DNA of 47,301 nucleotides, from the NCBI GenBank assembly GCA_947306225.1, contig CAMZFW010000002.1, forward strand, positions 1-47,301. The letters are read 5' to 3'. Position numbers and translations under genes: made by a program. The notes under the pieces are model-generated. The model did not search any database and was not told where the DNA came from. It saw nothing but the letters and a program-made list of their open reading frames with translations. Positions within the stretch are counted from its first letter, which is position 1, and every line of letters begins with the position of its first letter. The stretch is from an uncultured Bacteroidales bacterium. Lineage in GTDB: Bacteria > Bacteroidota > Bacteroidia > Bacteroidales > P3. Shown here piece by piece: positions 22,501-28,265 of this stretch.

Positions 22501-23709
22501 CGTACTTGGATCATCGCCATCGGTGGTATAATAATATGTCAGGCCTTCCGTTCCTGCTTGCAGGTGCGACAACGACACCACACCCGACGGATTCATACTG
22601 ATATCGGGGGGCGTCAGTGGGGCATCTTCCCACTTCCATCTACGGCTCCAGTAGCCATTCACTCCGTCATTGCCGTAGCCGACGGTCTGCCAGACGCCAT
22701 TGGCATCCAGCCCATAGCTCGTCCGGCTGCCTTGCGCCAAGGTGACATAGTATTCACCGTTGCCATTAGCATATCTATTCAGGCTGTAGATACCCTGCAT
22801 GCTACCATCTGTCAGGGGATTTGTATGTTCTGCATGGGTATAGTTGAACATGGCATCGCTCTGGGGGTTGCACAGATACAGCCCGCCCTCGTTATCCGAA
22901 CGGTAGTAGGCACCACGGGCATACACGCTATTGTTCAAGCTGTATGCACCCGACTGGCTGCTGACCTGCCACATGGCGTACTTGGTATATTGCTCGGCTG
23001 TGACGACCATTGGCTCACCTGCCAAGTAGGGGTGGCTGGCATCTGCCACCACCGTCAGTGTCGGGTCGGCCGCCAAATAGCCCTGAGTATGCATGTTTGC
23101 CAATCGCTTGTCAGGTGTCAAGCTGCCGATATTCGACTCTTTCTTTTCAGCATATAGGCTCAAGGGCAGTGTTTCAGCGAAGGGTATACCACCATTGGCA
23201 TAGACACTGCTATGACCGTAGCTAATCGTCAACTGATCCAATGTCAACATAGGCGTAGCGTTCGTAGCATTGGTGCGTGTTACCGTAATAGCATTCGGGT
23301 TCGCCTCATTCATCTGATAGGTGAAATAGGTGCCATCGAGAGCTGTTGCTGTGTTGTTCGCAGTCAATGCCGTGGCTCCAAACTGCCATGATATAGTGGT
23401 ATTGGGGTCTACTCTGTCAGCCTGATAGGTGGCGACATAGCCGGGAACATCATAATAATAGTGATAAAAGTCTTCGCCCAACTGGTGCCACTGTTGCCAT
23501 GGGACGTAGTTGTCGTAGTCGTTCTCGGCATGGGCGTGGTCATCGTACACATACTTGTGGATATTGATGTCGGTATTCGCCACGTAGGTGATGAGCGATC
23601 CCTTCAGCGAGGCCCGCAGCGTGGCACTCTCGCCTTGACTGAGAGCCAGCCACGGCTGGTCTGCCAGCGCAGCATGGCTACCGTCGGCAAACTCCAAGAA
23701 AAGATTCAC
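7570..23709 (-). CDS. Giant T9SS-exported repeat surface protein, C-terminal 5,379 residues (frameshifted from its N-terminus)
   Basis: The ORF opens at a GTG overlapping the stop of the upstream ORF (GTGA) and has no signal peptide, so it is best read as the continuation of 23706-27404. Order of parts: a chitobiase-C-terminal-like segment (about 390-425, YYYTTDGDDPS), a GLUG-like block (about 680-825), a very long repeat region (about 1430-3330) built on [V/I]YGGG followed by GxVxGxTxVxIxGG, a polymorphic-outer-membrane-protein-like stretch (about 4290-4365), a SprB-like segment (GGFYPYTYNWEW, about 4540), a bacterial-repeat domain (about 4690-4770), a second GLUG block (about 4865-5090), and a T9SS type A sorting domain in the last 75 residues (VYPNP, then LPTGMYYLRV, ending IKKIIKQ). 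T9SS removes this tail and anchors or releases the cargo at the cell surface. An adhesin or surface-layer role is likely but unproven. Confidence 0.88.
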   Translation of the reverse strand: MNLFLEFADGSHAALADQPWLALSQGESATLRASLKGSLITYVANTDINIHKYVYDDHAHAENDYDNYVPWQQWHQLGEDFYHYYYDVPGYVATYQADRVDPNTTISWQFGATALTANNTATALDGTYFTYQMNEANPNAITVTRTNATNATPMLTLDQLTISYGHSSVYANGGIPFAETLPLSLYAEKKESNIGSLTPDKRLANMHTQGYLAADPTLTVVADASHPYLAGEPMVVTAEQYTKYAMWQVSSQSGAYSLNNSVYARGAYYRSDNEGGLYLCNPQSDAMFNYTHAEHTNPLTDGSMQGIYSLNRYANGNGEYYVTLAQGSRTSYGLDANGVWQTVGYGNDGVNGYWSRRWKWEDAPLTPPDISMNPSGVVSLSHLQAGTEGLTYYYTTDGDDPSTSSNVWNPAEPVTLSEGQTIKAIAVLTGTQSEVNSFTAVRCAEPQMNGTTLTATEGDSLVLGVNQELETVHWNTEGAEGIVRYNQSSVRRSEYADYFRDGDVMEVVAYRHNMLESEPYYYTQNQHLNLAVESVTVGEVGADNTYSATITFNVTGSAQNGQNPQPQSYQIHYSYGPVGGSSSAEATFDGLTLTLNGLSGAQILTAHVAPREDFVDFYTQSEQLSQYIVPADYTGTLNQDANNVYLINNALDLMTVANTPSMWGSNYHFKVTADIDLTGINLPSIGAAQSSNNVVPEGAFAGYWDGDYNVISHVKNPLFATCSNAHVYNVIIEDFDNTNSGTMVGNSGAICGTAYGDTRIYNSGVLGESRVIGQNATGGIVGYLYGTSRVVNCYNYATVISISGNAGGIAGGQESGSTTGNRNNVVFNCMNYGNIVAGGYAAPILSGTVFTTNVGSNNNSSGFNTYNYFLSSITLNGTATYNCALAAEERFLTRFEFYRTVLNANLKKSGWWIYGTFDDVAGATSGDANMGKWVLDKNIAPYPIVKKKYSETETVSYDGDNNNTITRPKAIVYPSIVNPDYANEARIDSLPYRGKRLGTLTVTIQSDRSGYYPFEVQLPITDMDTTSYDYNYYKIQLPYFQDCYGLGSNIVTDGDEDLIVTGWKVMSVTGGTAGSYSESGDNAYNFADRNCTNKDIYTVSDRVFAQGGYYNVPEGVTAITIKAHWGRAIYLAEKKNDVSFTTGYAVNGVAFYGDACTMSGNKYYATVYGKQKEVCTSKSEAISKLSNNSNFTVYHQAIVLLTDFHDVAGGNGSDFYSSGNHNPFTITTVDEDNDHEPDHCLYQSYKQRMNVNPVRYDFIANLDVNIAGKPIGAATRTTGNPQLRGHFEITETAMAHYGQFEYDASESISKKNSPLILNGGVFEQIVTNNNKGESKKTLYIHLGGHVWFKMFSPGAHTNSQSSHKTNHCPVNVTGGEYEEFYLSGMFKSNVQNNTGATFYANGGRFGVYASGGQERIAGDVIVKVDHIIVDEFYGGGINPTSFIISGTTYKPFTGSIDVTIDNSLVGLYAGGPKFGAMEPNKTVTTHATGTIFGTYYGAGYGGTGLAIRQYMDETTDGVVSSSKWSTSMNNYHKGQYYNGTNSEIAGIDIDYKFEYMVRSGGYNGQVGRFYSYRAKLSKATTNDVFSTLNDCKVLGDYYGGGFVGSVLGTASSALNNCTIQGNVYAGGNSSTAPKAKVYDMVSSMPTYNATSVVFTIPDKPTPVEYTWTFMPGPYSNGSIQIDATKGEIYTSESLDDIGQANATDLTITGNTVVMGSVFGGGNLAEVAGNTTLNIGEETIATGEDLADHRPYIHRNVYGGGNVANVGTSTGLSNTIVNVYQGYMRSVYGGGNQGSIGGNTVVNMKGGFVGYAPVEQTVEPTGTETESTTVTVPTPIRPIIGRDKLFFGVYGGGFGVGTTVEGSSMVNVGDATAMTDSVMVFGSVYGGGEAGQVGGGYHRVVLKENDALTADHYYFDKSQEVPRYVRCVAGEARVDDREYYTFVQPTFGENSGTSVCVQTDGTMKTEIGGAVYGGGRGYYVALENDTVAMGTEVNFDRPTAGAVYGNTKVEIGTQSATTSSVSSVNEDMFAATEKLTIGSIPFFTPLDKAEEYGLIDKDSITSSPMGYWRQNLYVYDVDKLRYVPLTTGVNEAVNCNAATTTGSKTVNTSAEILDDEVLYFMPTGRVSVAGGGEKGRVYGSTVFANNILMGNTEADRYNATRGCTEVTIHSGRMGDMDDIDRVVSGDVYGAGLQADIDGTSSVTIDGTSANTWIRGDVYAGGCMGTNHAYNRASEDVDIDVTTATVTGGWLRNLHAASNLVELPKNGNSRMVFGTTDGNDDDLLVSESIYGGSGLSYMQGTTDVTVNSGHVGFIRQGYHINSEGEDLPLSTELNDPIIPNVDHVLSYEGNVYGGGYGPNAYVKKTKVTVNGGVIRNGVFGGGELAPVGEIVEEAGANTATYEYLTYDKSNGNDLTVATHYIKPAVEPGSQATMGIATDVVVNGGQMSGVYGGGRGYSSFLNVESTKPGTIMGSTSVYIGGGTIDSTNYQAALGGGNVYGGGLEGEVTGDTRVTIAGGEIVGRVFAGGRGYGDNMLRMLDEDEDIFDRASRHAGWVMGNTVLTVKDSNSIQPVVHYGVYGGGEGLKYKTVVRGTNKWDVVAVVDGNATVNIEGGTIGGGTTNADDPERGSYAGGRVASVNGYADMLVSGSSNVASVYGGNDISGKIECSENRSTQNVINNTLTTDSTYTYVRITGTPQVGNVFGGGNGQYPYYNDVAYTSRLYLEKPEQTKTYVDINTQGGRIGQVFGGGNSATVGTAQVFYRGTGYVDYLFAGGNSETVTDAASVTVLASSMTPASSSSVHVNYLFGGNNMATMTILPTLNLTQGVLGNVYGGGNMGAMMGNGSREDVFGNTVDWLSSYVLVNSNNVTVTGSLFGGCNNAAVGGRTYVDVRKTSTEGINMLFGGNDISEHVNAARVDVSGGTITKMFGGSNGYYDYRRNGNSWDVYEKSSESANPQSVGAYTGVRAYTGVRPYEAQSESQPVAINTVGSPTVGATLVNVWGGTINNNIYGGGYAGDCGTTHVVVNDTAHWDEANAADDPLGRTNGGNATINGKIFGGGYGDIASLGTATPHVGNVTECATTDLYNVTTLRDAYAYGGGEAGDVQDAVINVHEGWNQPLTALYGGCYGSDVKGAATVNMYCLEPQSGYNVTTLYGGNDYTGTVNRSVVNIYDGRYDRLFGAGNGKYVYTNGITPPNSQYPTVNFYNGTMVGNLYGGGEQGTCFVGDSTTRHYLADDYAHVVVNIHGGTFLKDVFAGAVGDENNPRQLVYGLKQLNMDGGEVYNSIYGGSESVGDGYAHVECTTGNTTKRPSSILNLTGGTVHNNVYGGGYLGQVHGSVYVNVGSDAVDKSPVWTNSYNGTANAYQDYKPTLVEGDASTGNELIRRNLYLGASIYNGANWGEAGTNVYFNTPGFFGGESRIYVDGYGYNTSGSDNGSSMPEMDIYYSLIGAGTSCEGGDEERHILVRNYGERNGCETSKTLFSIQRADTVRLQNTAIKLIGDQDAMSAYPSNRYSVNRVKSLRLQDYNVLEIDEPIARTEELLFLTGDDGNGHGRILTASNNATELAAMRPVNPDACNADRCTLLASAVNPTDRRYSAILVNNGVAIDIADEGGAYGPVNGYGFLLSESGYKAVATARAKTTNLNEDDGGFFSCCDENTYMSNGAYSEGEFEFVNNETSNPTYRTWKAGTPNVPEHTKRKVTIVAHSNIDPDLNNKPFNTALMDNEEHVVFGLAKGTIELPSTVAGHYYAIQNGVYTGQNSEMILTTGAYKPTNFAEATGAVSGNWVTIPGTTADANAVQSLINDDPSRKFGLLMTGGGNFQPDNDGITTTAVISANEYYAQSGSYRTTAVATGSASEVMPQLDFYLAYSPNFATTTFGEVTFTLTEYAPSSDPTNPAPVVVGYIDINVTITTIINEFRDQKYDVVAMHNDFGQNEYTRKLVLPASMQRRHLYLTSVKWKPENNPISVSGKTYTPSGVQDGNTMFYLTSGTTGELGPTHFGLKLEPTEHISQTLTTTLGWYSIDAPVLDVYDQSGKSEQSSAYSGSNNDSEIAVGGADLEQLVALESHLTNEYTGSRGQFVGVLDGRSSAAIDLSLLFDGSAFYAEPKGTCRGEVVMRFDYWNGNTHQGHFDVTVYVRVRENGDTIYLASAETLSRTVNGTTYYSISHCDDTGDPDRGKTPGKYIQSFSSAFLDGIYEAGDVLCILDQLDITDNQSLRGLDYNYIPVVRYEGHHHEYPGRECAYRGTMINVGENGILSTDNVIFDGSMVSRYQSAPNTPHPVDTLRAYAPIFEVSNGGVLNLGNNTMVQNNYNASTSGTLGGAIHVGSGGLLRLENSVTIENNLVAADVSTGAVHVDGGTMLLGVAKKGTEVHIEDNYHLPTNNTFKDDNDEVSIPDGLAKGNVYLTRRSVDGSDIADAQSDMILFESELATNTRIGISKDFPGATSRDTIRIAQVSSSHLQYAQRAYNNENFFNDGTDGKVFFNSTISTKTLYFQRCATFRKQLYGESLSYIVQQNGTPVMLQNGNQYPVLSYQWNQYAACPDETDSLIYQVHGGFYPYTYNWEWGTNADNMSSYREYTTPYTHDAINADLAQNNFDKATESNRDAGELHGMLLSGGNGGDFYYRVTASDLAGCQLTKNVKVVMTHQDSPAGITLTNHINGNEYAWGDTTGSVVHVASRNFRGIHLIAQVVPDPGWGGVDGYLSATATTPDVTLTETGTLLCPGDAVRLIATASDDNHNFIQWDFDPYDRNNTVFVMPHVVNDVHINAYFGPKDYWKNVVISQPNGVTYDYNGDVHIYDADGLAWLISLTNGLNGQQIRDFYFNTVYIHNPNSTSSDEGSKDGESTAAAYNYDMKAHLWTPMGNAQHRFMGKLRVDDGVTISGILVDEPRMDHAGFFAYLDSADIDGLHIQKSLFHGSQYVGGIAAEAVNSNITNSSVADTGRVEGSPDITTIITANYASGGLVGTANNSTINNCNAAAKYMGATIYNGGILGVGQDVDVSNSCVMSRPRMSSLYSSGIVGSVTGTDVGSKSHGGSRIANNYVRFVGPENPLNRVGGLVGFARNTTMENNYVYGSTQGGVLTGAIGAVLDRGVTVSNCYYELGSNEAPFGYSGTSNHTTGVTTFNGMGNQVMMADRVDGSNNLTLALNRWVRDHAGEGFATWRSDLEGTNNGYPHFGEPDMVPIYENIIYETCDSLTLAGETLTESGVYEFHVVDSADFVDSTVILTLTVNYSSLTQLEDTVLMGEDYEAYGFHLSATEIDLLREAAQEGEVVTVVVSDTLQTVHSCDSIVTLYLTVNMRGGDQPPAVLDVKVYPNPTVAWVTVEADEMQMIELYDGVSRCIDRRMVEDGSSKLDLTNLPTGMYYLRVKTANGTVIKKIIKQ
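13735..19440 (-). repeat. YGGG protein-repeat region of the giant gene
   Basis: About 1,900 encoded residues contain 16 exact YGGG motifs and more than 20 close variants (FGGG, YAGG, FGGN, YGGS, YGAG). Each is followed by short beta-strand-like alternation (VxGxTxVxVxGG). Spacing is irregular, mostly about 30 to 80 residues. This pattern predicts a long parallel beta-solenoid. Confidence 0.8.
14797..14845. repeat. Palindromic GC-rich repeat inserted in frame in the giant gene
   Basis: The segment contains gggcgtac facing gtacgccc twice, forming alternative 8-9 bp hairpins (14800-14808 with 14815-14822 or 14833-14841). On the coding strand it gives the duplicated peptide AYTGVR-AYTGVR-PYE. 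This has none of the YGGG character of its surroundings, so it looks like a mobile palindromic repeat landed in a tolerant linker. Confidence 0.55.
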
Positions 23710-26700
23710 CCATCAACTGAGAACTCCTGCCCACCAGGATAGGCGACCAAGTCGGTACGGTAAGCCACTGCCAGCTCCAAGTTCTCACCATTGAAATCGG
23801 TAGTAACGGTCCACTGGTCGGCACTCTTGTCAAATGCTAGATAATAGACATCCTCACCCACTGTGGTAGAGAGGTAATATTTGCCGGTATTGTCTGGATT
23901 GGCGGCATTGGGTTCGCCAGTCCACAACCACTCTTTGGCATCGTTAATATGGGTTGTACCATACACGCCTCCATTAGCATCAAACGTCAAATACGACGCA
24001 GTAGCCTCGTTGAAGAGTTTGGATGCATTAGAGGTAATATCATTGGAGCATCGCCACAAGAATGTTGCATCAATATCATGGTCGTTGTGCACTATATGGT
24101 CGTTTCCCGTGTTCAGTAGCATCATGTTGGTGTCGGCGGCCTCAGGGATATGGCTCTCAACACGGTCTTGGTCGAGATAGCAAAAGGTCAGCATCAAGCT
24201 GTTGGGATAGTAGCTCTCCACAGGCGATGCCGCATAACCGTTATTCTCCTCGTTGGGGAATGCCTTAGCCTTCAACACCAACACTCCTTCGAGCGAGATT
24301 GGTTCGGAATATAGGGTGCTGGTGGTTGTCGGTAGCGAACCGTCGGTAGTATAATATATAGAATAGCCCGAGGTAACGCTGTTGTCGCTCATACCCAGGG
24401 TGGCATAGCCATTCTCAGCCACAATCTGCAGCGGCAGCACAGCGGTGTGTTCATATACTAGCACGTCGGACATGAGCATGTTTGACGCATAGGCGCGGCA
24501 CTGGAGGGTGCCGGCATGGCTCAGTTCGAAGGGACCGCTGTAGAGTGTGGAGCCGTCGCCCATGGGGTTGGCCGAAGGGGCTTCTGACGCCATTGTATAA
24601 TAAAGGGTGGCATCGGGAGTGGTGGTACCGAGTGTGACCAAATTGTTGTTGGCACTCGATGTGGCAGTAGGCATAGCCACCTTTTCGGCGGCAAACTCCT
24701 TAGTCGCCGACTGACCCAATGTGCTGTGGTCGCCCGTACCCTCTTTCCATACGCGCAGCATGTCGCCCTCATGGAGGGTGATGGCTGTGGTGCCATCGAC
24801 ATATACGTCAGCCGTGCTCCATTCGTCCGAACCGACAGCCTTCATCTGATAATGTAGGCTACCCGTAATAAAGGGACGCACATCGGTCAGTGTCACATTT
24901 CCCTCATTGTCCATCGCAATGTCGGGCGGCAGCAGGGTGGGTACCACCAGCTGCCAGCGGGAGGTGCGGTAATAATCCTCAGAGAAGGATGCAGATGTGG
25001 CATCACCGCCTGTACCTTGGATATGTTCGCTGCCCTTGCTATTGACCAGACGCAGGGTGGCACCCTCTTGCAGGCTGCCGCCCTGAGGCACCAACGAGGC
25101 AGCGACACCATCGTTCAGCATATAGGGACGTATGGTAAAATAGGTATTGGTGCCATCGCTATATGGGGTAATGACAAACTCGTGCTGGTCGGTAGTGGTC
25201 ATGCCACCGTAGGTGACGGCCGATTGGTCGTTCACGTAGTTGCTTGTGGTGGATGAGGCAGTGAGCATTTGGTCGAGCGTCATATTCTTCAAATCGTAAG
25301 TGAGGTGCCCCGTGTTAAAGGTGAGTTGGAAGAGACGTTGGGGTGTGGCATCCTCCGAGAGATAGGGCACATCGCCTTCAGTGGCGGTAAGGAAATGCCG
25401 TGTGCCGCCCGCGGCCTGATGTTCGGCATAGTTGGCTAGTAGATAGTAGCCGCCCGAGACGAAGGGCGAAACTGTGGTGCCGTCGCTATTCAGTGCTGTA
25501 AGGGTAGTGGCACCCTGCTCAGCATAGACTACCAACGGTTGGCTTGCCGCAGTGCGGCTTTCAGTAATCGTCTCGCCATGACTACCAGTGTTGGTAATGG
25601 TGTAGGTGGCCTCGACCCACAGGCGTGCCCGCTGAGGCAGACCGACATCACCGACACGCCCTATTGTATTGATGGCTTCGGCTCCGCTGAGGGCTGCCGT
25701 TCCTAACGCCAACCCGCTACCATCGGCCTCGTCGTATTCCAGATGCCAAAGGTATTGGATATAGTCGGCGCTGGGGGTATTGTTCACGCCGTTGGAAGCC
25801 ACGCTCTGATAGGGGAGGTCGCGATGCGAGGCATAGGACTGTCGAGTTCGGGCATAGTAGGTGAAGTCGGCCACGTCGTTGGTCTCATCTGTATAGGAGT
25901 AGTGATCGTGGGCTGGCAGTTGATAGGTTGTCACCGTCACACGGGGAGTGACCCGCAGGCTGCAGGCAGCGTCGCCATTAGCGAGGGCGAGCCATGCGGT
26001 CTCGTCGCCACCATTCTTGACAGCACTCAACTCAAAACGGGTGATTTCGTCGTAGGTACCACCTTCGGCATGGAGTTTGCCCACCATGTAGGTGTTGTAG
26101 TACTCCATATCGGTAATGGGTCTCGAAAGCCGCCATGCGCCACCGTCGTAGCTCAGGCGGTTGCCGTCGACATCCTGCAATAGATGGCTTATAGGATGTA
26201 TGCGCCACCGTTTGGCATGGGTGGTGTTGGTGTGGGCGGTGAGGTCGGAGGCAACGTAATATTTCGTCGTCCCGATTTGTTGGTACAATCGGTTCTCGTT
26301 GTCTAGTCGCCATAGACAGCTGTAGTTGAATGTCGTGTCATTCAGCAACTGACGATTGTTGTCGAGCGACAAATAGTGATGCGTCGTCACTCCAGCCTCT
26401 GACGCACTATGTTGGACGACGAAGAAGCCTGAATACTGGTTGTCGACACTCACCATTGGCGATGGGAACATCTCGGCCGACGACAAGTCGTCTGGGTTGG
26501 GACCCGCAACCATCTTGAACACGTCGCCTGTCAGCGTAGAGGGCACAGGGGCACCTAACGAGCCTGATGCAAGAACCATATTGTAGCTGTTCGCATCACC
26601 GGGTACAGGGCATAACAACGTGTCGGAGGCACCCACTATGCCGTGATTGATATAGATGTACGAACCCAGCTCAGAATAGAGGGTGCCGGAGGTGGGTACC

Positions 26701-27404
26701 TCGGGACTTGAGCCTGATGCCGCTGCATAATGCACATAGTCGACAATGACAGGGGGATTATACCGGTTGGTGGACTTCGACACATTCTCCGAAGGGAATT
26801 TCTCGCCACCGAACACGCGGAAGTTATAGGTGGTGTAGTATTCTGTCACCGCCAACGTGCCGCCCGTCACGGCATCACTGCTGACCGTAGACTCGGAGCC
26901 CACGGCATAGCGCACCGTTGTGGAACCGCCAGTATTGGGGTTGGTCACCGTGAAGATATGATTGGATATGCTGGTATAATTGGCCGTCACCGTGGGTGCA
27001 TTGTAACGCTCGATGAGATAAGATGCTCCTTCTGACCACTCGGGAGTGTCACCATTCAAATGCATAGCCCAAACATAGACTGTCGTGCCATGGGGCATGC
27101 CTGCTACCGAAAGCTCGGAGCCCTGCAGCCCTTCCTCATCAGCGAGGTCTTGAGTGGTGATGTTCCCATCGGTAGACCAATAATAAGTGTCATACGTATT
27201 AACGGAACAACTCAGCGTCAGTGTCTCTGCCGAATAGTTTGGCGTGATTGTCACCGTGGGTTGTGTTTGAGCCAACACGGTACCCGCCGAGAGCGAAAGC
27301 ACCATCACCCCTGCAATGACAACTTTTTTCAGTGTGGCGTGGCAAATTGCTGCCCACTGACCTCTTAAAACATCAAATCCATTCATAATATTGAACAATT
27401 TCAT
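23706..27404 (-). CDS. Giant T9SS-exported surface protein, N-terminal 1,232 residues
   Basis: This part carries the export signal: after a long n-region, KKVVIAGVMVLSLSAGTVLAQ (residues 26-46) is a standard signal peptide. Downstream are Ig-like or lectin-like beta segments and two chitobiase-C-terminal-like segments (about 928-971 and 1008-1054, YYTTDGSLPTTTST). The ORF ends in a GGG-TGA context where the giant C-terminal ORF begins one base back. A repeated segment, seen complete here around residues 430-500 (FELSAVKNGG..WLALANGD), recurs across the junction (FLEFADGS..WLALSQGE), which argues for one protein of about 6,611 residues broken by a single missing base. If the break is real in the cell, this half would be secreted without a sorting domain. 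The promoter is at 27474-27481, with a leader of about 70 bases. Confidence 0.87.
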   Translation of the reverse strand: MKLFNIMNGFDVLRGQWAAICHATLKKVVIAGVMVLSLSAGTVLAQTQPTVTITPNYSAETLTLSCSVNTYDTYYWSTDGNITTQDLADEEGLQGSELSVAGMPHGTTVYVWAMHLNGDTPEWSEGASYLIERYNAPTVTANYTSISNHIFTVTNPNTGGSTTVRYAVGSESTVSSDAVTGGTLAVTEYYTTYNFRVFGGEKFPSENVSKSTNRYNPPVIVDYVHYAAASGSSPEVPTSGTLYSELGSYIYINHGIVGASDTLLCPVPGDANSYNMVLASGSLGAPVPSTLTGDVFKMVAGPNPDDLSSAEMFPSPMVSVDNQYSGFFVVQHSASEAGVTTHHYLSLDNNRQLLNDTTFNYSCLWRLDNENRLYQQIGTTKYYVASDLTAHTNTTHAKRWRIHPISHLLQDVDGNRLSYDGGAWRLSRPITDMEYYNTYMVGKLHAEGGTYDEITRFELSAVKNGGDETAWLALANGDAACSLRVTPRVTVTTYQLPAHDHYSYTDETNDVADFTYYARTRQSYASHRDLPYQSVASNGVNNTPSADYIQYLWHLEYDEADGSGLALGTAALSGAEAINTIGRVGDVGLPQRARLWVEATYTITNTGSHGETITESRTAASQPLVVYAEQGATTLTALNSDGTTVSPFVSGGYYLLANYAEHQAAGGTRHFLTATEGDVPYLSEDATPQRLFQLTFNTGHLTYDLKNMTLDQMLTASSTTSNYVNDQSAVTYGGMTTTDQHEFVITPYSDGTNTYFTIRPYMLNDGVAASLVPQGGSLQEGATLRLVNSKGSEHIQGTGGDATSASFSEDYYRTSRWQLVVPTLLPPDIAMDNEGNVTLTDVRPFITGSLHYQMKAVGSDEWSTADVYVDGTTAITLHEGDMLRVWKEGTGDHSTLGQSATKEFAAEKVAMPTATSSANNNLVTLGTTTPDATLYYTMASEAPSANPMGDGSTLYSGPFELSHAGTLQCRAYASNMLMSDVLVYEHTAVLPLQIVAENGYATLGMSDNSVTSGYSIYYTTDGSLPTTTSTLYSEPISLEGVLVLKAKAFPNEENNGYAASPVESYYPNSLMLTFCYLDQDRVESHIPEAADTNMMLLNTGNDHIVHNDHDIDATFLWRCSNDITSNASKLFNEATASYLTFDANGGVYGTTHINDAKEWLWTGEPNAANPDNTGKYYLSTTVGEDVYYLAFDKSADQWTVTTDFNGENLELAVAYRTDLVAYPGGQEFSVDG

Positions 27405-27473
27405 GGTAGTATTGTAGTTTTAAATAGTTCTTTTTTAGTTTAAAATAAACCTATTTTTTGAAATAATAAAATG

Positions 27474-27481
27474 CAAAATTA
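27474..27481 (-). promoter_or_regulatory. Bacteroidetes-type -7 promoter element for the giant surface-protein operon
   Basis: On the minus strand it reads TAATTTTG, matching TAnnTTTG, 70 bases upstream of the ATG at 27404. It is the only good promoter candidate seen for the four-ORF minus-strand operon down to 4873. Confidence 0.6.
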
Positions 27482-27601
27482 CATTTTTTTTCCGACATAT
27501 TCTAATAACTATTTTTGTTTTTTTATTAATAAACTTTCATTTTCAACTCCCAAATTTTGTTTTTCACTCCCCAAAATAGAGTTTTCGCCCTTTATACAGC
27601 A

Positions 27602-27872
27602 TTTTCGGATGCAAAAGTACTCAAAAGGATTGTCTCCGCTACCGCATCTTACCGCATCTTACCGCATCCTACCGAAACTTACCGCATTTTACCGCTTTCT
27701 ACCGCATCTTACCGCATTTTACCGATTGGGGGGTCGTTTGCCGTCGCCTGGACGGCAAACGAACGGCAAACGATCGGTTAGCGAACGGTTAAGTGCTAGA
27801 GTCGCGCAGTCGGGGAAAAAAGTTGTTGCGTGGGCAATAATAGGGCCTCTCAGCCGTTATTTGGCAGAAAAA
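27602..27872 (+). repeat. 271-bp dispersed repeat, copy 2
   Basis: Gap-free match to 4110-4380 with 13 substitutions. It retains all nine decamers (27640-27729) and the perfect hairpin (27735-27745 with 27751-27761). It lies just outside the start of the giant operon, while copy 1 lies just outside its end. Confidence 0.9.
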
Positions 27873-27883
27873 TGTCTATAGGC

Positions 27884-28249
27884 ATGAATAGGCTGTCGCA
27901 CATAATGGTCACACTTTCGACACTGATGCTGCTGCTGTTTGGCACTGGCGGCATCGGGTGGCAACGCTGTTCCTGCACAGGAAAGGTGAGTCTGGTGCTG
28001 CCTGCACAGCAAGGATGCTGCAGCAGAGGCAGCAGCTGCATGACAGTGACTATCTCACACCTATCAGCCGCCGACCTTCAGACGGAGGGAGCCGCACTGC
28101 CACAAGTGGAGGTGCATATCTTGACAGACAATCTCTTGCTGTCGGAGACGACTCCCCTACCCTGCCTTGACGACACACCGGCGGCAGGGCATGCCTACTG
28201 GTACCCGCCCGGATGGGTGGCAACGCAAAGCATGGTGATGAGGGTTTGA
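27884..28249 (+). CDS. Small Cys-rich secreted protein, possibly HYC_CC_PP-like
   Basis: The 121-residue product has a hydrophobic N-terminus (MNRLSHIMVTLSTLMLLLFG) and then a cysteine cluster: Cys29, Cys31, Cys45-Cys46 and Cys52 in RCSCTGKV..GCCSRGSSC. The layout recalls the small HYC_CC_PP-type proteins of Bacteroidota that lie beside metal-linked TonB receptors. The match is partial, since no HYC triplet is present. An in-frame ATG at 27872 would add four residues; a still earlier one at 27830 lies inside the 271-bp repeat and is less likely. It precedes the TonB receptor and HMA protein genes on the same strand. A periplasmic metal-binding or sensing role is inference. Confidence 0.65.
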   Translation: MNRLSHIMVTLSTLMLLLFGTGGIGWQRCSCTGKVSLVLPAQQGCCSRGSSCMTVTISHLSAADLQTEGAALPQVEVHILTDNLLLSETTPLPCLDDTPAAGHAYWYPPGWVATQSMVMRV

Positions 28250-28265
28250 CACTATTCTGCAGATG

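Larger units (their letters stand above)
27405..27883. other. Intergenic region between the giant operon and the metal operon
   Basis: It holds the leader and promoter of the giant gene on the minus strand (27405-27481), about 120 bases of AT-rich DNA with nothing else I recognise, then the second 271-bp repeat (27602-27872). The repeat ends at the start region of the Cys-rich small protein gene. Confidence 0.7.

Noticed and set aside
23700-23715. Programmed -1 ribosomal frameshift in the giant gene
   Set aside because: The junction (GAT-GGG-TGA) has no X-XXY-YYZ slippery heptamer and no obvious downstream stem. A missing base is simpler, though phase variation remains possible.
27830-27883. 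Longer start for the Cys-rich small protein at 27830
   Set aside because: It would place the first 14 or more codons inside the dispersed repeat and ahead of the signal peptide. ATG 27884 (or 27872) gives a normal export signal.
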